From the NCBI RefSeq assembly GCF_024347655.1, contig NZ_AP025515.1, positions 744,001-808,000 on the forward strand: DNA of 64,000 nucleotides, in the 5' to 3' direction. Under the pieces are notes generated by a model. It saw nothing but the letters and a program-made list of their open reading frames with translations. It made no database searches and had not been told where the DNA came from. The stretch is from Vibrio toranzoniae (lineage in GTDB: Bacteria > Pseudomonadota > Gammaproteobacteria > Enterobacterales > Vibrionaceae). This document shows, piece after piece, positions 34,708 to 43,663 of this stretch. The stretch's first letter is position 1. Each line of letters opens with the position of its first letter. Both the position numbers and the translations under genes were made by a program.

Positions 34708-35664
34708 ATGAACACACTTTGGGAACAGTTTGCGTTTTCGGCGTCGGTAACAGGCCCTATCTGTTTAATGCTGTTTCTTGGTGTGATGCTCAAGCGAATT
34801 GGCTTAATCAATGACAACTTCATTGATGTCGCATCCAAGGTAGTTTTTCAAGTCACTCTACCCGCGATGTTATTTCTCAGCATTGTTCAGTCTCACCACG
34901 ATTTTGCCGCAAGTGGAAAGCTCGTCATTTTTGGCTTGTTAGCCAACCTTACCTTCTTCGTGTTCACCACTGTCAGCACTAAAATTACTTTTAAAAAGCC
35001 TCAAGACCAAGGTGTCATAGTACAAGGTGGCTTTCGCGCCAATACCGCTATTATCGGGCTTGCTTATGTTGCCAATATATACGGCAATGATGGTGTCGCG
35101 CTCGCAGCTCTTTATGTCGCCTCCTTGACGGTTCTCTATAATATTCAGGCTGTTATTGCGCTTACTCCAAAGGGGCAAGAATCAGGTGACAAAGCCATTC
35201 AAGTCATCGTTAAAACACTTACCAAAAACCCGCTTATTATCTCGATCGTCTTAGGTGTATTGTTCTACTTATTGTCGATTCCAGTACCAAAAATGGTAAC
35301 AGATGCAGGGCAGTATTTTGCTAATATGACGTTACCGTTAGCCCTTTTGTGCACGGGAGGGTCGCTTGATATACGTTCTCTAAAAAAAGATAAGGGCCCG
35401 ACTTGGTTCTCTACCGGATACAAACTGGTTTTGGCTCCGCTACTGATTACGCTAGCTGCCCTGTTCTTCGGTTTTAGAGGGTTAGATCTTGGTCTTATCT
35501 TCTTGATGAGCGCCGCACCGACCGCTGCTGCGAGCTATGTTATGGCACGTGCGATGGGTGGGAATTCAACATTGGCTGCCAATATTATCGCTCTAACGAC
35601 TGTCGTTTCTCTTATCACTTGCACGCTTGGTATATTCGCACTCACTGCAATGAATTTAATATAG
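34708..35664 (+). CDS. AEC-family (auxin efflux carrier type) transporter
   Basis: A 318-residue inner-membrane carrier with about 10 membrane segments. It has the family's opening GVMLKRIGLINDNFIDVASKVVFQVTLPAMLF and the closing SAAPTAAASYVMARAMGG motif. Members move small organic anions such as malate or malonate by secondary transport. ATG 34708 is preceded by AAAGGAAG, so the 27 in-frame codons upstream are not used. The divergent TetR gene may regulate it. Substrate unknown. Confidence 0.88.
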   Translation: MNTLWEQFAFSASVTGPICLMLFLGVMLKRIGLINDNFIDVASKVVFQVTLPAMLFLSIVQSHHDFAASGKLVIFGLLANLTFFVFTTVSTKITFKKPQDQGVIVQGGFRANTAIIGLAYVANIYGNDGVALAALYVASLTVLYNIQAVIALTPKGQESGDKAIQVIVKTLTKNPLIISIVLGVLFYLLSIPVPKMVTDAGQYFANMTLPLALLCTGGSLDIRSLKKDKGPTWFSTGYKLVLAPLLITLAALFFGFRGLDLGLIFLMSAAPTAAASYVMARAMGGNSTLAANIIALTTVVSLITCTLGIFALTAMNLI

Positions 35665-35786
35665 CTGCGACAGGCTTCAAAGAATCAATACAAGCCTTAA
35701 AATAAAGGTCGTAACCCTTGATTTAGCGCTAACGGGTTCAATAAAAAGGCTGTTAGATTCTACGAAAATTTTCTTAGAGATCTGAT

Positions 35787-36827
35787 ATGTCTTCCGTTCA
35801 ACATACGCCTTCACAACGCATCGCCAGTATTGAGTTGGGTCGAGTGATTGCTATCTTGGCGATCATTGGCTTACACGGCCAAATGGCACTGACTTATTGG
35901 CAAATCGATGAAGTGCCATGGATTGGTTATGTGCTTAACCAAGCCGCTCGCTTCGCCGTGCCTCTTTTCTTCCTTATCTCAGGGTATCTGATTCAACCTA
36001 AACTCACAGCATCGCCTTGGACAACCTTCATCAACTACTCCAAACCACTACTCAAGGTTTGGCTAGTATGGAGCGTCATTTGCCTAGTCATGCCATTCAA
36101 TCTCGCTAAGGTTGAAGAGTTAGGTTACTTAGGCGAACGCCAAGGCTACTGGGGCTTTTTAATGAACACCCCGCTCAACTCTTTCTTAGAGGGTGGGTTG
36201 GTGCATTTATGGTTTATTCCTGCTTTGGTGTGTGCGGTTTTGATCATCGCCTTAATGGTTGAGATGAAACTCGACAAACTGTTATTGCCAACGGCTGTTC
36301 TGCTTTACGTGTATGGTGTGTTAGCGGGCAGCTATGCGAGCTTAACCGACCTCAGCGCGCCGTTTTTCACGCGTAACGGTCCGTTCTTTAGCACGTTAAT
36401 GGTGACTTTAGGTTTCCTCATTCGCCATCATCAGTGGAAAATATCATCAACTAAAGCGTTGGGATTATTAACGTTAGGTATGTTGATTCACTTTGCTGAG
36501 GCGGCATGGCTAACCACGTTCGACGTTGGATTCAACATGCATGATTTCTTGTTTGGTACGGCACTATGGGGAATGGGCATGTTTATGTGGCTTTTGGCTA
36601 ATCCAAACATCGGCGACTATACGTGGGTTCGCGCGATCTCAAACCGTATGCTGGGTATCTATGTAAGCCATCTACTGATCATTATCTTACTGTTCAATGT
36701 TTGTGGAATATTAGGTATCACGGGATTAGCCAAAGATAGCCTCGTATTCTTCGGTACCTTTATGCTTAGTTTTATGCTGGTCGTTGGTATCGAACAAACA
36801 CCACTAAAACGATGGCTATTACGTTAA
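35787..36827 (+). CDS. Acyltransferase family 3 membrane protein
   Basis: A 346-residue integral membrane protein with about 10 hydrophobic segments. The RIASIELGRVIAILAIIGLHG opening, with the conserved H, and the PLFFLISGYL motif are typical of acyltransferase_3 proteins (OafA/WecH), which transfer acetyl groups to surface sugars. It lies alone, away from any polysaccharide cluster. The acceptor is unknown. Confidence 0.86.
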   Translation: MSSVQHTPSQRIASIELGRVIAILAIIGLHGQMALTYWQIDEVPWIGYVLNQAARFAVPLFFLISGYLIQPKLTASPWTTFINYSKPLLKVWLVWSVICLVMPFNLAKVEELGYLGERQGYWGFLMNTPLNSFLEGGLVHLWFIPALVCAVLIIALMVEMKLDKLLLPTAVLLYVYGVLAGSYASLTDLSAPFFTRNGPFFSTLMVTLGFLIRHHQWKISSTKALGLLTLGMLIHFAEAAWLTTFDVGFNMHDFLFGTALWGMGMFMWLLANPNIGDYTWVRAISNRMLGIYVSHLLIIILLFNVCGILGITGLAKDSLVFFGTFMLSFMLVVGIEQTPLKRWLLR

Positions 36828-36893
36828 TGCTTGTTTTCACGTCAATTCAAATGGCAGCTTCGAGGCTGAGGTTAAGCTAAAGCAAATCATTAT

Positions 36894-36974
36894 CTAAGCT
36901 AAGATAGGCACCAAGACGTTCAGTATCAAGCCTGCGAGGACAATCGCCCAAGCAGGAGGAAGGCGCAATGCCAT
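36894..36974 (-). CDS. Candidate 26-aa single-span membrane peptide
   Basis: A short frame starting 8 bases after the MAPEG gene's stop, with GGGAG placed correctly before the ATG. The peptide begins MALRLPPAWAIVL and is almost entirely hydrophobic, enough for one membrane helix, then stops at TAG. It is too short for standard gene finders. It may be a real small membrane protein translated with the MAPEG gene, or the remnant N-terminus of a lost gene. I cannot assign a family. Confidence 0.4.
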   Translation of the reverse strand: MALRLPPAWAIVLAGLILNVLVPILA

Positions 36975-36982
36975 AATGCTCC

Positions 36983-37372
36983 CTAGAACATTTTATCAAA
37001 AGGTAGGTAAACTAAGTTTAGGACAATCAAAGAAATCATGCAGATAAGCGTTAGCACCATCCCCACTTTTCGACCTTTCAAGTTCTTCGTCAAAATCCCT
37101 TTTGCATGAATCACTCGCCCTAATAAAAACGCGACGCCAAGCACATGAATAAACCATACACTGGCACCATTCATCTCTAGGAAGCCCATCAAGATTACCG
37201 TAATTGGAATGTAATCCATTGCGTTACTTTGTGCTGAACGTACTACCTGCAACGACTCAACACCGCCATCAGCATGAGCGATAAGATTAATACGCCTTTG
37301 CTTAATAACTTCGATCGCCAGCCATATCATTAATACTGTTAGCAAAGCTGCGTAAAGTGCTGTAATCATCAT
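36983..37372 (-). CDS. MAPEG family membrane protein
   Basis: A 129-residue protein with four likely membrane segments. The QRRINLIAHADGGVESLQVVRSAQSNAMDYIPI stretch is the signature of the MAPEG family (glutathione-transferase and eicosanoid-type enzymes). Bacterial members are mostly uncharacterised; a glutathione-dependent role is inferred from family. A 26-codon membrane-peptide frame follows immediately. Confidence 0.88.
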   Translation of the reverse strand: MMITALYAALLTVLMIWLAIEVIKQRRINLIAHADGGVESLQVVRSAQSNAMDYIPITVILMGFLEMNGASVWFIHVLGVAFLLGRVIHAKGILTKNLKGRKVGMVLTLICMISLIVLNLVYLPFDKMF

Positions 37373-37462
37373 CTATCCCTATAAATTGGAGTTTATTAGG
37401 CGTGTTTTACCCATAGATTCACTGCTGAGGTAAACACGTCGTGGTATTTATGCCCTAACACC

Positions 37463-37480
37463 TGTGAGAGATATCTTACA
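37463..37480 (+). promoter_or_regulatory. GacA/UvrY (VarA)-type box upstream of the CsrB-like RNA
   Basis: TGTGAGAGATATCTTACA matches TGTAAG-N6-CTTACA with one mismatch. It lies centred about 169 bp before the RNA's start, the distance seen for response-regulator sites in front of csrB/rsm genes. It is part of a longer perfect palindrome, 10-bp arms at 37470-37479 and 37486-37495. Confidence 0.7.
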
Positions 37481-37604
37481 TAGAAGTAAGATATCACAAC
37501 TAAGCTTCGCAGAAGTTTCCTAAAAAACAACCCCAACTCCTTGTTTTGTATGAGTCGACGCATATTTCTTTCAGTTAACGTCTTCATTTACTTCTTCAAC
37601 TCAA

Positions 37605-37633
37605 TTGCGAACAAAGCCTCAAGAGTGTTTAAT
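37605..37633 (+). promoter_or_regulatory. Putative sigma-70 promoter of the CsrB-like RNA
   Basis: TTGCGA (37605-37610), 17-bp spacer, TTTAAT (37628-37633), then 6 bp to the presumed +1 G at 37640. Confidence 0.55.
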
Positions 37634-37639
37634 GTACGT

Positions 37640-37950
37640 GTCGACAGGGAGTTGGCAGGAACAGGAAAAAGCCTAACGGATTAGGTATCTTCAGGATGAA
37701 GATTTGATGACTTAGGATGAGTTATCAGCAAGGAAGTTATACTCTAGGATAGAGTCACTTGTCGGGATGATGAGTTAGCAAGGACACCGCTAGGAAGGCG
37801 ATGAATTGGATAGGTTAAAGGATTTAACCAGATCAAGGAACGATGCAGGGAGCATTGGTTACCTATTGAAAGATAAGTAACGCGCAGTAGCAGGATGGCT
37901 ACAAAAAGAATAGACCCCGTTTGGTGAAAGCCAAACGGGGTTTCCTTTTT
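37640..37950 (+). ncRNA. csrB: CsrB-family regulatory RNA
   Basis: A roughly 311-nt RNA that would sequester the translational regulator CsrA. It opens with GTCGACAGGGAGT, identical to the 5' end of E. coli CsrB. I count 16 GGA motifs, many in hairpin loops: ACTCTAGGATAGAGT (37741-37755), GGTTAAAGGATTTAACC (37813-37829) and GTAGCAGGATGGCTAC (37887-37902). It ends at a strong terminator (37915-37950). There is no coding frame of note. Upstream are a sigma-70-like promoter and a GacA/UvrY-type box. Vibrios carry several Csr RNAs; which copy this corresponds to cannot be said. Confidence 0.92.
37915..37950 (+). terminator. Terminator of the CsrB-like RNA
   Basis: CCCCGTTTGG / CCAAACGGGG with TGAAAG loop, followed by TTTCCTTTTT. 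Confidence 0.9.
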
Positions 37951-37979
37951 GTTACGTCTAAAAAGATTTAGAAATCACG

Positions 37980-38447
37980 TTACAAAATAATGTTCATCAA
38001 GAACATTGCACCAAAAGCATTCAATACCGAAATCGCGATCATCACTGGAATGTAACGACCTTCAGTACCAATTGGTCCCATGATACGGCCCATGTACTGC
38101 ACCTGAGAGCCCATCAAGTAGATAGCAGGCGCCAAAATAGCGATATGGTTGCCGTTCAAGATACCTTGGTCAAACAGCGTGATAACCACACCAACAGCGC
38201 CGCCCATCGACATCCACGCGCCAATCAGTACCGCTGCCGCTTCGCCAGGTAAACCAAATACCGCCATGATAGGCGCAAACACAGTGCCCATCAGATCCAG
38301 TGCACCTGTGATTTGTAATGCCTTGATGATGACGAATGCCATTAGAACATTCGGTACCGTAGAAGTAGTGGCAATTACCCAGCCTTTCTTAGCGCCTTCA
38401 ACGAAAATATCAGTAACCATTGGTTTCTTTGCTTTAACTTCACTCAT
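37980..38447 (-). CDS. yjiG: YjiG-family nucleoside-recognition (Gate) membrane protein
   Basis: A 155-residue inner-membrane protein with four or five hydrophobic segments, a half-size SpmB/YjiG-type Gate-domain protein. Conserved features include TSTVPNVLMAFVIIKAL and QVQYMGRIMGPIGTEGRYIP. Its start codon overlaps the stop codon of the upstream yjiH-type gene by one base (TAATG), so the two are translationally coupled and probably form one transporter-like complex. Substrate unknown. In E. coli the pair neighbours the isoaspartyl dipeptidase gene; that gene is not here. Confidence 0.87.
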   Translation of the reverse strand: MSEVKAKKPMVTDIFVEGAKKGWVIATTSTVPNVLMAFVIIKALQITGALDLMGTVFAPIMAVFGLPGEAAAVLIGAWMSMGGAVGVVITLFDQGILNGNHIAILAPAIYLMGSQVQYMGRIMGPIGTEGRYIPVMIAISVLNAFGAMFLMNIIL

Positions 38448-39184
38448 TATGCTACTTCCTCTTCCAGTTTTTGTTCTTTGTCTGATTTTGGTTTGTCTTC
38501 TTTGCCTTCAGTAATGTTGAGATAAATTCGGAATAGGTTCGCACCAACAAACTTAAAGATAAATATCACGACAACAGCTAAACCAATTGATGACGTGACA
38601 GCAAGAGAGCCGTCCATTGCCGTCAACGTGAACAGCACTGCACCTGAAGAGAAAAAGTTAACGATCGCCGCACCCGCCGTAAACTGGAACATGGTGAACA
38701 CATCGGTTTCACGCTTAGTCAGATGCCCTTCGTCTTTCAGCTGCCTCGTCATCGCAGCACCAGCATCGGTACTTTGCAGCGAAGCAATCAGTGCCAAGCC
38801 TGAGTTGCCCGGAATTCCCATTAGAGGGCGAAGCAGAGGTGTCAATAGTTTGCGAGCCGCATCCAGTGCACCATAGTGCTCAAGTACGTTGATCATACCC
38901 AGTGCAAACATCACGGTCGGAATAAGTGTCAAAGCAAAAATAAAACCGTCACGAGCACCATTTCCGCCTTTGCCTCGCAGTGACGTCGTTGCCGCTTGAA
39001 TACCATCAGCCGATTCACTCACATCGTAAGCGACCTTACCGAATGAACCGTTGAGCGTTGTAAAATCGAACACCCCATACCATTCATTTGACTGCATGAA
39101 TCCAGAAAAGAACACAATCGCAAAAGCGAGTGCGATGTAACTACCAACCGTAGTTGGACGATGGTTTTGTGTTGGATTAGTCAT
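38447..39184 (-). CDS. yjiH: YjiH-family nucleoside-recognition (Gate) membrane protein
   Basis: A 246-residue membrane protein, partner of YjiG and akin to SpmA. The Gate motif area (GNSGLALIASLQSTDAGAAMTRQL) lies near residues 122-145. The C-terminus is charged (GKEDKPKSDKEQKLEEEVA). The start is ATG 39184, preceded by AGAGG; the 14 codons upstream in frame lack a ribosome-binding site. It is divergent from nhaD across a 379-bp gap. Confidence 0.87.
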   Translation of the reverse strand: MTNPTQNHRPTTVGSYIALAFAIVFFSGFMQSNEWYGVFDFTTLNGSFGKVAYDVSESADGIQAATTSLRGKGGNGARDGFIFALTLIPTVMFALGMINVLEHYGALDAARKLLTPLLRPLMGIPGNSGLALIASLQSTDAGAAMTRQLKDEGHLTKRETDVFTMFQFTAGAAIVNFFSSGAVLFTLTAMDGSLAVTSSIGLAVVVIFIFKFVGANLFRIYLNITEGKEDKPKSDKEQKLEEEVA

Positions 39185-39563
39185 AGGAACCTCTATATGC
39201 CTTCGTTTATGTGGAACAAAACACATATAGATAGTGCAAGTTAATGATCCGACGATTAATGACCAAAATCAAACAGCATATAAATTCACCCCAAATGCCC
39301 ATAGCGAAACATAAAACTGTGATTTAAATTTAAAGCCAGATTCAAAAACTAAAATAAATAAATAACTCAACATAAAAAACCAAGATAAAACCACACCAAT
39401 AACCTAGCTGTACATAAATAACGAAGCCCTATCGATAGCTTAGCTAAGGCAATCTTTTAATCATAATCTATTGAATTATTAAGATATCTATCACACCCCA
39501 CGAACTTATTTAGGTCTACGCTTTTACGCGTGTTAATAACTCATTAACTTCGGAGCGTAATCC
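39185..39563. other. Divergent promoter region between yjiH and nhaD
   Basis: 379 bp, very A+T-rich, especially 39300-39420. It must hold promoters for both directions. I see no coding frame and no operator I can name. GGAG before the nhaD ATG is clear. Confidence 0.5.
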
Positions 39564-41003
39564 ATGCTAGGTATCCAGCTTTCAGTTGTTCTCTCTTTTT
39601 TGTTTTTTTCTACTGTGGCAGGCGCTGCTACTGCTCAGTTAGGAGAACCTCTCAAGCTCACCAGCTCATTTGTTGGTTACCTATCCCTGACCATTTTCGT
39701 TGTCGCCTACATCGTTGTGATGATGGAAGAGTATTTAAAACTGCGGAAATCGAAACCCGTTTTACTTGCTGCTGGTCTCATCTGGATCATCATTGGCTTC
39801 ACCTACCAAGAACACAACCTCACCGAGGTGGCTAAACAAGCACTCGAACATAACTTACTCGAATACGCCGAATTACTGCTTTTCCTGTTGGTCGCGATGA
39901 CGTACATCAGCGCAATGGAAGAAAGAAGGCTGTTTGATGCACTTCAGGCATGGATGGTAGGTAAAGGCTTTAACTTCCGCTCTCTATTTTGGTTAACCGG
40001 TATTCTGGCCTTCTTTATCTCCCCGATTGCCGACAACCTCACCACCGCTTTATTAATGTGTGCCGTCGTTCTAAAGGTTGCAGGGTCAAATCCAAAATTC
40101 GTTAACCTTGCCTGTGTGAATATCGTGATAGCAGCCAATGCTGGCGGCGCATTCAGTCCGTTTGGGGATATTACAACGCTGATGGTATGGCAGGCAGGCT
40201 ACGTGAGTTTTAGCGAGTTTGTTCCCCTATTTATTCCTTCAGTCATGAACTATGTTGTTCCAGCCTTGATCATGTCTTACTTTGTTCCGACATCTCAGCC
40301 CGATACCGTGCACCAACATATCGAGTTAAAACGCGGGGCGAGAAGGATCGTATTTTTGTTCATCATGACGATTGCCACAGCTGTCGCTTTCCACGCCGTG
40401 ATTCACTTTCCTCCTGTCATGGGTATGATGATGGGCCTCGCCTATCTTCAGTTCTTTGGTTATTACTTGCGTAAAACCTTACCCAACTCACTCGCCCAGA
40501 AAAAAGCGATGGCGATTGCCAACAACGACGAAGGCGCACTCAAGCGATTAGGCTCAGTCGTACCATTTGATGTATTTAGAAGAGTATCTCATGCCGAGTG
40601 GGACACATTATTGTTCTTCTACGGCGTCGTAATGTGTGTCGGTGGTTTAAGTCTGCTTGGGTATTTGGAACTTGCTTCTGGAGTAATGTACAGCCAATGG
40701 GATCCAATTTGGGCCAATATCATGGTGGGGATCTTGTCCGCGATTGTCGACAACATTCCGGTTATGTTTGCGGTATTATCAATGGAGCCTCAAATGTCGA
40801 TAGGTAACTGGTTATTGATTACCTTAACGGCAGGAGTTGGCGGTAGTTTATTGTCGATTGGTAGCGCGGCGGGCGTGGCATTGATGGGGGCGGCACACGG
40901 AAAATATACCTTCTTTGGTCATTTGAAGTGGATGCCAGTGATCATGATTGGCTACGTGGTCAGTATTGCTGCTCATTTGTGGTTAAATGGTGGCCTTTTC
41001 TAA
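39564..41003 (+). CDS. nhaD: Na+/H+ antiporter NhaD
   Basis: A 479-residue inner-membrane antiporter that expels sodium (and lithium) in exchange for protons, important for salt tolerance at alkaline pH. About 12-13 hydrophobic segments; the ISPIADNLTTALLMCAVVL and NAGGAFSPFGDITTLMVW motifs of the IT superfamily are present. The N-terminal hydrophobic stretch could be read as a signal-like first helix. CGGAGCG precedes the ATG. Its stop overlaps the 3' end of a convergent lipoprotein gene by 4 bp. Confidence 0.93.
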   Translation: MLGIQLSVVLSFLFFSTVAGAATAQLGEPLKLTSSFVGYLSLTIFVVAYIVVMMEEYLKLRKSKPVLLAAGLIWIIIGFTYQEHNLTEVAKQALEHNLLEYAELLLFLLVAMTYISAMEERRLFDALQAWMVGKGFNFRSLFWLTGILAFFISPIADNLTTALLMCAVVLKVAGSNPKFVNLACVNIVIAANAGGAFSPFGDITTLMVWQAGYVSFSEFVPLFIPSVMNYVVPALIMSYFVPTSQPDTVHQHIELKRGARRIVFLFIMTIATAVAFHAVIHFPPVMGMMMGLAYLQFFGYYLRKTLPNSLAQKKAMAIANNDEGALKRLGSVVPFDVFRRVSHAEWDTLLFFYGVVMCVGGLSLLGYLELASGVMYSQWDPIWANIMVGILSAIVDNIPVMFAVLSMEPQMSIGNWLLITLTAGVGGSLLSIGSAAGVALMGAAHGKYTFFGHLKWMPVIMIGYVVSIAAHLWLNGGLF

Positions 41004-41386
41004 TTCAATGAACCTTTCTTCGGCTTCTCAACTCGTGTCCAGACATTGCTTAACTGCATTGCTGGGCACATATTGCAGGTAAGTACTTCACCTTGATGCT
41101 GAACTCGCATCACCAAGTCTGAATCAGTTCGGCTGCTTCCAGAGTTTAATTCAATGATGATCAAATCATCGTCGACGCTATAACTGCGGGTAACCGTATT
41201 ATCCGTGGTTTGATAGGTCACTTTCCCCGACTCAAAAAGCAGATAGCTGCCGCTGTCAGCATTTTCATACATACCTGTGAACAAAACCAACTGTGGTACT
41301 TCGAAAGGGCGAGTGGTATCCGTTAAGCAACCTGTCAGTAATAACACGCTACTGCAGCTGAACATAAGTGATTGATAGCGATTCAT
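41000..41386 (-). CDS. Small putative lipoprotein, 128 aa
   Basis: Begins MNRYQSLMFSCSSVLLLTGC: a lipoprotein signal with lipobox LLTGC (Cys20), followed by a soluble domain containing two CxxC-like cysteines (CNMCPAM near the C-terminus). I do not recognise the family. ATG 41386 has AAGGAT in front; the longer frame from 41440 does not. It overlaps nhaD tail-to-tail by 4 bp. Confidence 0.75.
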   Translation of the reverse strand: MNRYQSLMFSCSSVLLLTGCLTDTTRPFEVPQLVLFTGMYENADSGSYLLFESGKVTYQTTDNTVTRSYSVDDDLIIIELNSGSSRTDSDLVMRVQHQGEVLTCNMCPAMQLSNVWTRVEKPKKGSLN

Positions 41387-41546
41387 TTGGGCATCCTTGC
41401 CTAAAACACATGATAAAAGGATATGCAACCAAACAAGCATTTTCCAGAAGACGACGATTTTATTGCGAAGTTACACTTAAATACCCCTTGTTCTGCTGCT
41501 TTGATTGACAGGGTTTCGTCAACAAAAATCCCTATAGAAGAATTCT

Positions 41547-42029
41547 CTAATCTTCTTCCCTTCCTTCAATCACCAACAAGCGCTGTTTGCGTTCCACACC
41601 GCCCGCATAACCTGTCAGCTTACCATTTTTGCCAATCACTCGATGACACGGCACAATCACTGACACTGGATTTTTGCCATTCGCCAAACCAACCGCACGC
41701 ACCGCTTTTGGGTTACCAATCGCGTCAGCCAATTGGGCATAACTCCATGTTTCTCCATAAGGGATTGTCGTGAGCGCTTGCCAAACCGATTGCTGGAACG
41801 GAGTTCCCTTCGCGGCAATCGGCACATCAAACTGAATGACCTCACCAGCAAAATAGCGATTAAGTTGCTCAGCAACCAATTCGAAGATCGGAAAGCTATC
41901 ATCTTGAATGCCCAACTGATCTGGCTTTGTGGTATGGATTTCAAACCAAGCGCCAAGCAAACCTTGCTCATTAGCCTGCAAAGTAATGATGCCTAACGGG
42001 CTCTCATAATAAGTAAAACGATTAGCCAT
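41547..42029 (-). CDS. ogt: Methylated-DNA-protein-cysteine S-methyltransferase
   Basis: A 160-residue suicide repair protein that removes O6-methyl (alkyl) groups from guanine. The acceptor Cys128 is in PCHRVIG; GETWSYAQLADAIGNPKAVRAVG forms the helix-turn-helix that enters the minor groove. AGGAG lies 5 bases before ATG 42029; the 29 codons upstream in frame belong to the preceding gene's end. It follows the Ada/AlkA-type gene by 25 bp, an alkylation-repair pair. Confidence 0.93.
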   Translation of the reverse strand: MANRFTYYESPLGIITLQANEQGLLGAWFEIHTTKPDQLGIQDDSFPIFELVAEQLNRYFAGEVIQFDVPIAAKGTPFQQSVWQALTTIPYGETWSYAQLADAIGNPKAVRAVGLANGKNPVSVIVPCHRVIGKNGKLTGYAGGVERKQRLLVIEGREED

Positions 42030-42054
42030 GATATCTCCTAGCTTAGTATTCCGA

Positions 42055-43431
42055 TTAAGATTGATTCCAACAATGGAATGTGGCGTAACTGCCCCATGGC
42101 GACACGCTTTGTGCATTAATGGCAGGACGATTCTCGATGAATTTCCTGACCACCAAATCGCCGACTAGCAAATGGTTTGGTTCACTTAAGCCTCGAAGCA
42201 ACGCATATTGAATCGTCCAAGGTCCAATGCCTTTTAGGTCAATCCACTTCGAAGGATGCTCGGCTTCGTTGTCGACCATGTATTCGGCAAAACGCTTTAG
42301 GGTTTCCTTGCGGCTTCCCGGCATTCTTAAGAAACTCACATCTGCATCGGCTATCTGTTTCGGTGTTGGGAAGTAAAGTTTCTTATCTGTATCAGAAAGC
42401 TCACGAACCAATAAATTTAGCTGACCAATCGCTGCGGTGACCGACACTTGTTGCCCAAGAATAGCTCTGACTCCTGCCTCCCAAGTACTCCATACTCCAG
42501 GGATACGAATACCACTTTTAGCGACTAGATTAGGGTCGATAGTGGTAAAGAATGCTTCGACCTTTGCAATGTCGACATCTAAGTCAAACATGCGTCGTAT
42601 ATTGGCGATCAAGCTTCTTAGTTGATTGATATCGTCCAACTCAAACTCAATATCCAAGCGGCTCTCTGTCACTAACGTGGCCTTGAACCAGCCCCTCGAA
42701 CCGTTCACATCCACCGTGCGCTGGTAATAGTCCTCGCCCACTTCTTCTAAGCCTTCAATCATTCGTCGTCGATAAAAAGCCAACAAATGATTCCAGTCCA
42801 GCGGGCCGTGAAAACTTAACTGGATATGATTACTTAGGCTGTTATTTGGCTTGGCTCTTCGGATTTGACTTGGCGAAAGCTTCAGCTCTTTAAGAAAGGC
42901 ATCATTGAAGCGGCGCGTGCTATTAAAACCACTCGCAAAGCCGACATCGGTAATGCTCATGCTGCTGGTATGCAGTAACTGCTTGGCAAACATCAATTGG
43001 CTATAAAGGCTATATTGCTTCGGTGACACCCCGATGTAATTGTCAAATAGGGTTCGTAGATAACGATCTGAAATACCCAATCGAGTAGCAAGGTCGACAA
43101 TCGAGCCTGAATTCAGTGCGCCGTTATCAATTAATTGCATAGCTCGTAGAAAGGTGGTCTCAACTCCTTTCCATGCTGGAGAGAAAGGCGCGCTGTCTGG
43201 GCGACAACGTAAGCAAGGGCGATACCCCGCCTTCAAAGCCTGAGCTTGATGAGAAAAGTATTCGACATTTTCTTCTTTGGGTGGGCTTGCAGGGCAAATA
43301 GGTCGACAAAAAATACCCGTGGTTTTCACCGCAGTAAAAAACATCCCATCAAAACGAGCGTCTCGTGCATAACGAGCTAAATGGCATTGCTCACTCGTTA
43401 ATGTGCTGTTGTGATGAATAGTTTTCGACAT
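42055..43431 (-). CDS. Ada-type activator fused to AlkA DNA-3-methyladenine glycosylase
   Basis: A 458-residue three-part protein. The Ada zinc/methyl-acceptor domain (about 10-80) has its four cysteines in FCRPIC and CLRC, the first being the expected acceptor. An AraC-type helix-turn-helix follows at about 90-185. The AlkA glycosylase occupies about 200-450: GVWSTWEAGVRAILGQQVS, the helix-hairpin-helix DLKGIGPWTIQYALLR, and the catalytic aspartate in LLVGDLVV. It senses methyl phosphotriesters, activates repair genes and excises alkylated bases. It is first in an operon with ogt. Confidence 0.92.
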   Translation of the reverse strand: MSKTIHHNSTLTSEQCHLARYARDARFDGMFFTAVKTTGIFCRPICPASPPKEENVEYFSHQAQALKAGYRPCLRCRPDSAPFSPAWKGVETTFLRAMQLIDNGALNSGSIVDLATRLGISDRYLRTLFDNYIGVSPKQYSLYSQLMFAKQLLHTSSMSITDVGFASGFNSTRRFNDAFLKELKLSPSQIRRAKPNNSLSNHIQLSFHGPLDWNHLLAFYRRRMIEGLEEVGEDYYQRTVDVNGSRGWFKATLVTESRLDIEFELDDINQLRSLIANIRRMFDLDVDIAKVEAFFTTIDPNLVAKSGIRIPGVWSTWEAGVRAILGQQVSVTAAIGQLNLLVRELSDTDKKLYFPTPKQIADADVSFLRMPGSRKETLKRFAEYMVDNEAEHPSKWIDLKGIGPWTIQYALLRGLSEPNHLLVGDLVVRKFIENRPAINAQSVSPWGSYATFHCWNQS

Positions 43432-43663
43432 GTCGTATTTTCCCGTTAATCATAACCTTCATTCTGATTACTAAAAGTTTACCGTTAACTTACATTGTCG
43501 CTAGCCATTTTCGGAAGCTAAGGTCAGATAAATCACAAAAAAAGTTTTAATTTTATTCAATTAGACTAAATTTAACCTAGAGAAGGTATTCTTCTCACAA
43601 CGTCAACGATAAGTACTTAGCACGCCAAGATGCAGAGGCTTATCGAATAAAAGGAAAAAGGCT

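Noticed and set aside
36886..36900. AATCATTATCTAAGC as a Fur box
   Set aside because: Only one partial half-site, inside or at the end of the small ORF; no second half.
37396..37587. A 63-codon minus-strand frame in the csrB upstream region
   Set aside because: It covers the GacA-type box and promoter region of the CsrB-like RNA and has only a weak ribosome-binding site; the palindromes explain its sequence better than coding does.
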